Shown here: piece by piece, positions 57,344 through 64,000 of the stretch | Layout: each line of letters begins with the position of its first letter | Position numbering within the stretch: position 1 is the first letter of the stretch | DNA from: Petunia secreta | Taxonomy: Eukaryota; Streptophyta; Magnoliopsida; Solanales; Solanaceae | Direction: 5' to 3' | Assembly (NCBI GenBank): GCA_029990175.1 | Contig: JARKIP010000065.1 | Span: 5,398,501-5,462,500 of the forward strand | Length of the DNA: 64,000 nucleotides | Position numbers and translations under genes: made by a program | The notes under the pieces: model-generated | Database searches by the model: none | What the model saw: only the letters and a program-made list of their open reading frames with translations | Told to the model about the DNA's origin: nothing

Positions 57344-58000
57344 CAGCTTTTTCACTCAGGATAACCTTGGAATCCTTACACACACTCCTATTGCTCTTCA
57401 TTAGGAGAAGAAAATCAATCTATGTCTTCGCCCCCAAACTAGAGAAGGTGATCAAGTGCTCTTCTTTTTTTTGAAAAGTTGAGTTAGCTATCAACAAGTC
57501 AAAAGCTTTAGCAAAATCCAGAAGTGCAACTTCTCCTTCATTTTTATTGCCAAAACTAAAACCACCATGCACTCCATAATAGGCCCTCGAAGATGCCCCG
57601 ATGTGGCCATTGAAGTCTCCTCCAATGAATAGCTTCTCATTGGCAATGACACTCTGAACCTTCTCTTCCAAATCCTCCCAAAAGTGCCCCTTGACTTCTT
57701 CATCCAAGCCCACTTGAGGTGCGTAACCACTTATAATGTTGAAGGTTAGCCCTCATATGACAAGCTTGATAGCCATCAGCCTATCATTCACCCGTCTACA
57801 TCCCGCACCTTAATTCCTACCCATCTGGTCTCCTGGACACAGGCTATACTTATCTTCCTCTTCTTAAGAATCTTTACTAACTCCATAGATTTCCTCGACA
57901 AAGACCCTATGCTCCATGACCCAATCCTTAACCTAGAGAAATCTCTACCACCCTTACCCTTACGCCTCTAACCCCGACTGAGAACATGACCTCAATCTAC
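57344..58000 (-). pseudogene. RTE-type LINE endonuclease fragment
   Basis: On the minus strand, 57713-57420 encodes part of the exonuclease-endonuclease-phosphatase domain of RTE LINEs (KLFIGGDFNGHIGASSRAYYG, GEVALLDFAKAFDLLIANSTF). A TAG and a reopened IDFLLLMKSNRS segment follow to about 57344. Upstream fragments (57900-57720) carry more endonuclease-like text with stops. The sequence up to about 58550 may be the 5' region of the same LINE. No RT is attached, so it is a fragment, complementary in content to the RT-only copy at 42671-44370. Confidence 0.78.
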
Positions 58001-58574
58001 CATCATAAAGTATCGGCACGCTACAACTAACTAAATTAAATCAATCTAGGTACTTAAAGGAACAAACATAGTACTAACGACAAGCAACAATACAAGAATC
58101 TGTGCAAGACTAAGAGAGGAAGCAACACACTGCAAAAAAGGTTTACAAAATAATTGAACCAATCCAAGAAACAAGAAAGTTGAAAAACAAATCCAATGGA
58201 AGAAAAAATGTATTATAATGCAACTAATGAAAATACACGGCAAGAAAATGTAGAAAAAACGTATAGGTTTAAGAAAGAAACCCAAGGCGGGGTGTGGGTA
58301 CCCTGCTCTAATCTGATCCCGGTGAATAACCGATGTTGTGTGACTAGCTTTGATGGGAAATGGACGTGGCTATCAACTGATGTGATAGATTCCTGCGGTA
58401 AGTCTGTAACGACTATAGTGTTGGTATACAGACTCTGCGATTGCTTGGCTCCTAGTGCACGCCCTGATTCTGCTGTTATTTCTGGCGACTGGGTTGACCA
58501 GAAAACAGTGTTGTTGTGGTTTGGTTGTAGCAGCAAGGGAGAAGGGTATGGGGGTTGGGCGAAAAGGCAGAGGA

Positions 58575-58576
<2 letters not shown>

Positions 58577-58621
<45 letters not shown>

Positions 58622-58622
58622 G
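58577..58622. repeat. (GA)n microsatellite joined to a G run
   Basis: About 17 GA units followed by a run of about 12 G. Confidence 0.95.
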
Positions 58623-58949
58623 ATGGGTCGCTTTACCTTAGACTTACCGGAAACAGAGGCGTGCTGATCGGAGAAGGAAATGACGCTGGGAATTAAAACA
58701 TTGGGAAAAAGGGAACATTGAGAAAAAGGAGGAGAGAGAAAAATCCTATGCCCATAAGAAAAAAATATAACAAAAAAACATTATTGCATGTCCCACCAGT
58801 ACTATTTGTCTACTTTTATGAGAAAAATAAAGAAAATCCAAATGTTTGAAGAATTCTAAGTATTGGTCTTATTTCGCCTTTGGAGGATGTGTATAGTTTT
58901 TCTATAATGTCCTTCACAACCACAATTTGGATACGTAATCTTTGTCATT

Positions 58950-61790
58950 TTTTGTGTAATTCACATTGTTGTTCGCATCTAGATTTTTTTGATCTTCCTG
59001 GTGCCCATCTTTTAACTAGTGGTGGTAGTTTTATTTTTGAAATGTGGGCTAAAATTTTCCATCCACTTTCATCTAGGATAGGGTAAACACGGATCTCATA
59101 TGTCTTCATTAAGGATTTTGTTGTATAGTAGATATAATTATAATCTTCCTCCTCAATGCCTATATGCTTTAGAACAACCAAAGCATGCACACATGTTTAT
59201 TCTTCAATTTGAAATCTTCCACAACAGCATGTCCACTCTTGCAGGTTAATGATTAACTTTTTTTCACTATTATAGAGAATGGCCATGTAGCCTGTTGAAT
59301 GCTTGATCTATGATACAAGGAAAAAACATGATTTAAATGGGAAGAAACAAGGAAGATACAGGATGAGAGATACAGGGAGTGAAATAGTCTATATACTATA
59401 TTCAGCAGCATAGCTACATCTCTATACCCATCCAGTATCTTGTTGTACTCGTATCTAAGAGGTGTGAATGTCTTATGTGCTTTTTCCTATTATCATTGCT
59501 CCAAGTTTGCACCAGTGAGCGCGTGTACTCCATAAATACGATTACGGGCTTATCACGTGCATCCCTGTTCACAAAATTAGAGGATTCCGCAATGTTTGAT
59601 GTCATGGTAAAACGTCTATTTACTGTTGAATGCACCCTTGACCAATTTTTGCACCCAACATTTACCAAGTATTGTTTCACATGTTTATCCATTTTTTTAA
59701 ACCTTTTTCATATATGTATCAAACCCCTGTATGGTGTATGCCTTAGCCAAACTGAAGAATGTCTCATAGAGCTTCTCTTCACATTTGTTGAAATTAGCCT
59801 TAGGTTTTTCCACAAGTGCCATATACATGCATAGTGTGGCACTTGAGGATATACGATCGAAGTAGCCTTCACTATGCTCTTATAACGGTCTGAGACAAAG
59901 AACATGTTCTCCCTATCAACGTAAGCATTTCTAAACGTCGCGAAGAATCATTGCCATGAGTTATCATTCTCCAAATTGAAAATGGCGTAAGCAAGTGGCA
60001 GTATGCTCCCTATGGAAAGAAATAATAAGAAACAATAAGATATAAAGCTAAAATAGTCTGATACAAATATAAAGCTAAAACAATTTGATACAGATATAAA
60101 GATGAAACAGAAAAAAATATAAGGCCGAAGAAGTTTGATGCAAATGGGAAACATTAAAATATGAAGCTGAAACAGTCCGATTCTAATGCGAATCAGAATG
60201 ATACAATAGGCAACAAAGAGTGGTACAAGAAACACTAAGAAACTGCCAGTAGCATTCAAAATATTACCTTCTACATCTAATGTACCGGCGGCTAGAAATA
60301 TGTCATTGTGTGCCACTCTAAGGAAGCTACCGTCCATGACCATGATCAGCTTGCAGTGGTGAAATCCTTTTATTGAAGCATATAAAGCTATAAAACCGTA
60401 CATGAAGAAATGATTGGCTGATACGTTCAACCAACAATTGATCCCGGGTTTTTTTGCTGTAACATGTGCAGGTATATTGGCAGCTTCTTGTACGATTTAG
60501 TTGGGCCCTCTATGATCATTTTGATTGCCATTTCTTTTTATCACCAAGCCTTCATGTAATCAATATGTAAACCATAACTTCTTTGCACTTCTGCCATTAT
60601 TTCTTTAGGCTGGTAGGCCGACTTTGGGTTAATAAGTTTCTCCCTGATGATTGCACCAATCATTCGTGATGTAACTTGACCTTGTCTATAAACTCTATCC
60701 TTGAATGCGTACGTGTGTTCATTTGTGAATTTCCTGTCTTTAAATAAAGTCGATGAATTCAAGCTGGATGCCTTAAATTCCATTTGCAATTTTCGCCTTT
60801 GCATATGAGGCAATAGAAATAGACAAAAAAATGTATTGTAGAGAGACAAAGATATTCTGAACACTTACCATATACAGTGAGATACAGAATGATATAAATC
60901 ATATTCACTTAGCCTCTAAATGTTCATATGATTCATATCATATACAAAGTTATTCACCCGTATGAGATACAGTGATATACAGAGTGTTACTTATCTGATA
61001 CAATCAGATATAGAACACAGATTAAATAATCTGTATGATACATTGGGATACAAACTACTCCCTCCGTCCCAATTTATGTGGCACCATTTCCTTTTTTGTT
61101 TGTCCCAAAATAAGTGGCACCTTTCCTTATTTGACAACTATTTAATGCATCATCTCTATTTTACCCTTGTTGGGCCCTACATACTTTTAAACCTACCAAC
61201 AACTTTTTTATTACTCAAATATTCTCTCTCTTACTTTTTCAACGGTAAAATTGATATTTAACAAGGTCAACCTCTATTTTCTTAAACTCCGTGCCCGGTC
61301 AAATGATGCCACATAAATTGGGACGGAGGGAGTAATACAAAACAAAAATACAGAGATTGCAGACACACACAAGACACATATCATATGCAAAGATATTCAG
61401 AACATGTCTTAAACCCCTTGAGATACAGTTAGATACAGACAAACACGTACGAGTTGCTAACATATAGAGAACACAGAAAAGTCACCATTAAAATGCAATG
61501 AGATACATAGTGATACAAAAATAAACAACAGTCATACTAGATTTAATAACCGGTAAGATACAATAATGAATCAAAACATATATAGATTCCTAACCTTATT
61601 GAACTCAATCTCTCAACATTAAACTAAACCTTCTCCCTCAATATGAATCGTTTCATTTCCATGACAATCATTTTTTTGTCTAGGTATACTTGGTCTTCTA
61701 CAATCTCTCTTAGCATACTATCAGTAATTACCCAAACCTCATCCACCTTGTGCTCATCAACAACCGCCTTTAATGAGTAATTCAACTTTT
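58950..61790 (-). pseudogene. MULE (MuDR-type) transposase gene, decayed, with introns
   Basis: Minus-strand order: a MULE N-terminal segment (about 61776-61622, VYLDKKMIVMEMKRFILREK); a long intron-like interval holding a Stowaway-type MITE; a second exon (about 60770-60541) with TSRMIGAIIREKLINPKSAYQPKEI and EVQRSYGL; the catalytic core around 60390-59950 (IMVMDGSFLR with the first Asp; ILPLAYAIFNLENDNSW) split by an intron-like 180 bp; FVSDRYKSI (second Asp) and HYACIWHLWKNL (59905-59708); 59692-59414 (STVNRRFTMTSNIAESSN); and a SWIM zinc finger (WTCCCGRF...CVHAL, 59245-59176) with the usual C-terminus (IRVYPILDESGW). Several frame changes and stops mark it as inactive. It would have cut and moved Mutator-like DNA. 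Confidence 0.82.
61058..61332. mobile_element. Stowaway-type MITE, complete
   Basis: 275 bp with near-perfect 26-bp terminal inverted repeats starting CTCCCTCCGTCCCAATTTAT, flanked by TA (61056-61057, 61333-61334). It lies in an intron-like interval of the MULE pseudogene. Reference copy for the split element at 42510-44501. Confidence 0.95.
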
Positions 61791-61794
61791 TCGG

Positions 61795-62285
61795 TACTGT
61801 TTATGGCTGTATCTTTACTGTTTCTGTGTGTATCTCACCGTTTCTTTCGGTGTGTATCTCACCGTTTCTTTCAGATGAGTTGGGTCACAAGGACGCAAAC
61901 ATTTCTTTCTTCCCCCTTTTGGAATCATCGAAAAGATATAAAGCAACTGCAATAATAAGTTAATACAGTCCAATCTATAGCTAAAGGCTACAAGTCAACT
62001 AATTAAAGACACAGGTAAATATCTTAGGGCCCAACAGGAATTTAAGTAAGCACATGAGAACAAGTAATAGAAACAAGAAATTTAAAACCAAATCATTCAG
62101 GGTTCACATCAGCACAACCCAATTAAGTACATGCCAAAAAAAAAAAAATTTCCAACCATAACATCACCAATAAGGACATGAAGAATATCCTAAGGACCTA
62201 GACAAGGAATTGGGAGGACAGGTTCTATGGCTGAACATTGAAGTGCTTGACAAGTGCTATAACATTGCATGAAATTTCATGGCGT
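61795..62285. other. Intergenic DNA
   Basis: Includes a short direct repeat (GTGTATCTCACCGTTTCTTT twice, about 61827-61872). No gene recognised. Confidence 0.4.
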
Positions 62286-62289
62286 TCCA

Positions 62290-63693
62290 TCACAAGCTCC
62301 GCCAGATGTTAGTTGAACTCTATGATCAAACGATCAATTTCTTGACCCTTTAATTTCAGCTCCCTTTTGAGTACCTCATTCTCAGCCTGCAACTCCTCCA
62401 CTTGCTGCTCCAATTCCTTTATTTTTTCCTCATCTTCACTGTCTCCACTACCCTCACTAGACGTCTGGATTGCCTCTTTGGTTTGCATAAGTCACAAATC
62501 TTCAGGATATTCATCCTAAAAATCGTATTGGGCTTCTTTCCACCCTCCAGAGAAACTCAAAAATTCTCAAAAGCATAGGACTTCTTGGTCTTTCCAACTC
62601 TCCTGAAATGTCTAATGATTAGGCCGGGAAATTTTATCGGCACATATCTGTCCAGTAGGTCCATCTAATTCATATCCAAGGCAATTGCTTCACTGTTTCT
62701 TTTAGACCGAGGCAACAACAACCTATGCTTGAATTAAAAGAGTAGTTGGTGACTAGGTTCCATTTCCTTCTTCAAGACTTTCTTGGGGCACTTAAGTCTA
62801 GAATTCCAAATGAATTTCCTAGTCACCTCAATAGGAGTGACTCCATCTGTCCTCTTAGGCCATTCAAACTTCTTGTACCTGCAATAACCTACAACAGGTA
62901 CACCCAAGATCACTCCTAACTCAACTCTTCCAAACTCAATTTTCACTGTATTTATAATGGAAGACACCCTTCTGCTCACAACTGTGCAGTTTATAAAGAA
63001 CTCCCTAACTGCCTCTACATACAAACACCTCTTTTCATTTGAAAACAACTTTGTCCAACCCTAAATGTCTAGGTTTTCAACCAACCTTTTCATTTGAACA
63101 CTTCCATGTCAAACAATATACTGCCAGCAAGCACAGTCTTTCCAGAAAAAACTCACCCCTGTCTATGGAATCTTTCTTCTCATGAGTAGAGCTTTCCCTA
63201 GAGTCAGATTCATCAGGGTCCTCAAAATTTTCAGCACGTTCTTCTCTTTCTTTCTGCATGAAGTCCTCCTCTAGGGAAGGAGTAGGCTCTTTGGCTGTTT
63301 TTTTTTGCTCTATTCATTGCAACATATTTTTATAGAATCTTCTTTTATTGTTTTAGAGCAGACCTTATGGTAGGCTTTGTCACATCTTTTGCCACCACAG
63401 GCTGTTCTTCCCCCTTATATTCTGAGACATCACCTTCTTGTCCCTTCTCTTTACTACTCTCATCTACAAGTCCCCTTGTATGAAATGCCTTTCCTCCTTT
63501 TACTAGCCTTCTCTTCTTCCCTCTCACAGGATTTTCCATCACCCGTTTCTTTTCACTCGCAACACCACATCATCCTTATCAAATTATTCCTCCTCCTCAG
63601 CACCAAGACTTTCTGTAACTTATACTCAAATTGTTCAGTAGGTTCTTTCCCAACTTCAACTTCAATCAGCATATACTCATTAAATTCAAACAA
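62290..63693 (-). pseudogene. Second copy of the Sirevirus-type additional ORF, truncated by an LTR
   Basis: On the minus strand, from 63693 down: an acidic, Lys-rich N-terminal part with basic clusters (VRGKKRRLVKGGK near 63520); a middle domain (63048-62734) with VREFFINCTV...VKIEFGRVELGVILGVPVVGY that matches the Pfam putative plant transposon protein type; a degenerate stretch; and a C-terminal coiled coil (about 62480-62310: KIKELEQQVEELQAENEVLK). This is the same three-part order as 9557-36110, at clear divergence and without the GGAMCWGKTCC motif. Stops and frame changes show decay. It probably belongs to another Sirevirus-type element whose LTR lies further left or was lost. Confidence 0.7.
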
Positions 63694-64000
63694 TGTTGAC
63701 ACGACCCGGAATCCAGTTAGGCCGTGCGGGCACCCAAAATCCTCCCCTAGTCCCGTCAGGCGAACCCTTACCAATTAAATTAGGAAAATAAATATAACAA
63801 TTCATAAATAAGGATAAGACTTAAAAAATAAATTACAGCTGACTACCCAACATACTAGGTTTAGGGCTATCCAGACTAGTATCTAAGAGTATGAAAGAGG
63901 ACATCTTTCAAATACCTCCTGAAGGGAGCAAAATATAAAGGAAATAATAACCAATAAACTGGCGGCCATCCGGAATAAAAGCTGGCTCACCCTGACAGCT
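63694..64000 (+). mobile_element. Start of another LTR element (cut by window end)
   Basis: TGTTGACACGACCCGGAATC begins abruptly inside the additional-ORF pseudogene. The ACACGACCC start is like gypsy LTRs common in Solanaceae. No internal domain is in view, so class and orientation are uncertain. Confidence 0.5.

Overview
The window is repeat-dominated plant nuclear DNA. The retroelement families (Ty1/copia, Ty3/gypsy, Tat/Ogre-like, RTE-type LINE, MULE, Stowaway-, Harbinger- and hAT-like MITEs), an F-box/FBD-type gene remnant and an intron-containing cysteine-rich secreted-peptide gene point to a dicot. The MITE families and the Tat/Ogre-like element look Solanaceae-like; that placement is an inference from recognition, not a computed one.

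Layout. (1) 1-2011: minus-strand Ty1/copia element, cut by the window edge, with one LTR, PBS, a decayed gag and the start of pol. It lies in the 3' part of an F-box pseudogene (2012-2963, minus). (2) 2992-37361: a long copia element of Sirevirus type (LTRs of about 805 bp, 5-bp TSD GTAAC) inserted just upstream of that F-box start codon. It holds gag, a pol with three nonsense codons and an additional downstream ORF. (3) That additional ORF is split by a 24.6-kb minus-strand insertion (9685-34295, TSD ATACC): a Tat/Ogre-like non-autonomous element with 4.7-kb LTRs, a tRNA-Arg-type PBS, two gag genes and no pol. (4) Its left LTR is split by a young, almost intact Ty3/gypsy element (11927-19572, TSD TAATA, 840-bp LTRs). 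LTR divergence by eye is about 3% for the copia element, 0.6% for the gag-only element and 0.4% for gypsy, which agrees with the nesting order.

37367-46100 is intergenic DNA with several MITEs, one carrying a 5'-truncated RTE LINE. 46115-49851 is a complete non-autonomous LTR element (TSD TTCTT, PBS, PPT) whose coding region I do not recognise. 50376-50990 is a two-exon gene for a small secreted defensin-like peptide, the best candidate for a living host gene here. 53027-64000 holds a hAT-like MITE, an LTR-like stretch, a LINE endonuclease fragment, a decayed MULE transposase gene with a Stowaway-type MITE in an intron, a second copy of the Sirevirus-type additional ORF (minus), and the start of another LTR.

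The most unusual signal is an 11-bp quasi-palindrome, GGAMCWGKTCC. It occurs 19 times, roughly every 500 bp, across the Sirevirus-type element, inside gag, pol and the additional ORF and in all three codon phases, and I did not see it in the elements nested inside it or in neighbouring elements.
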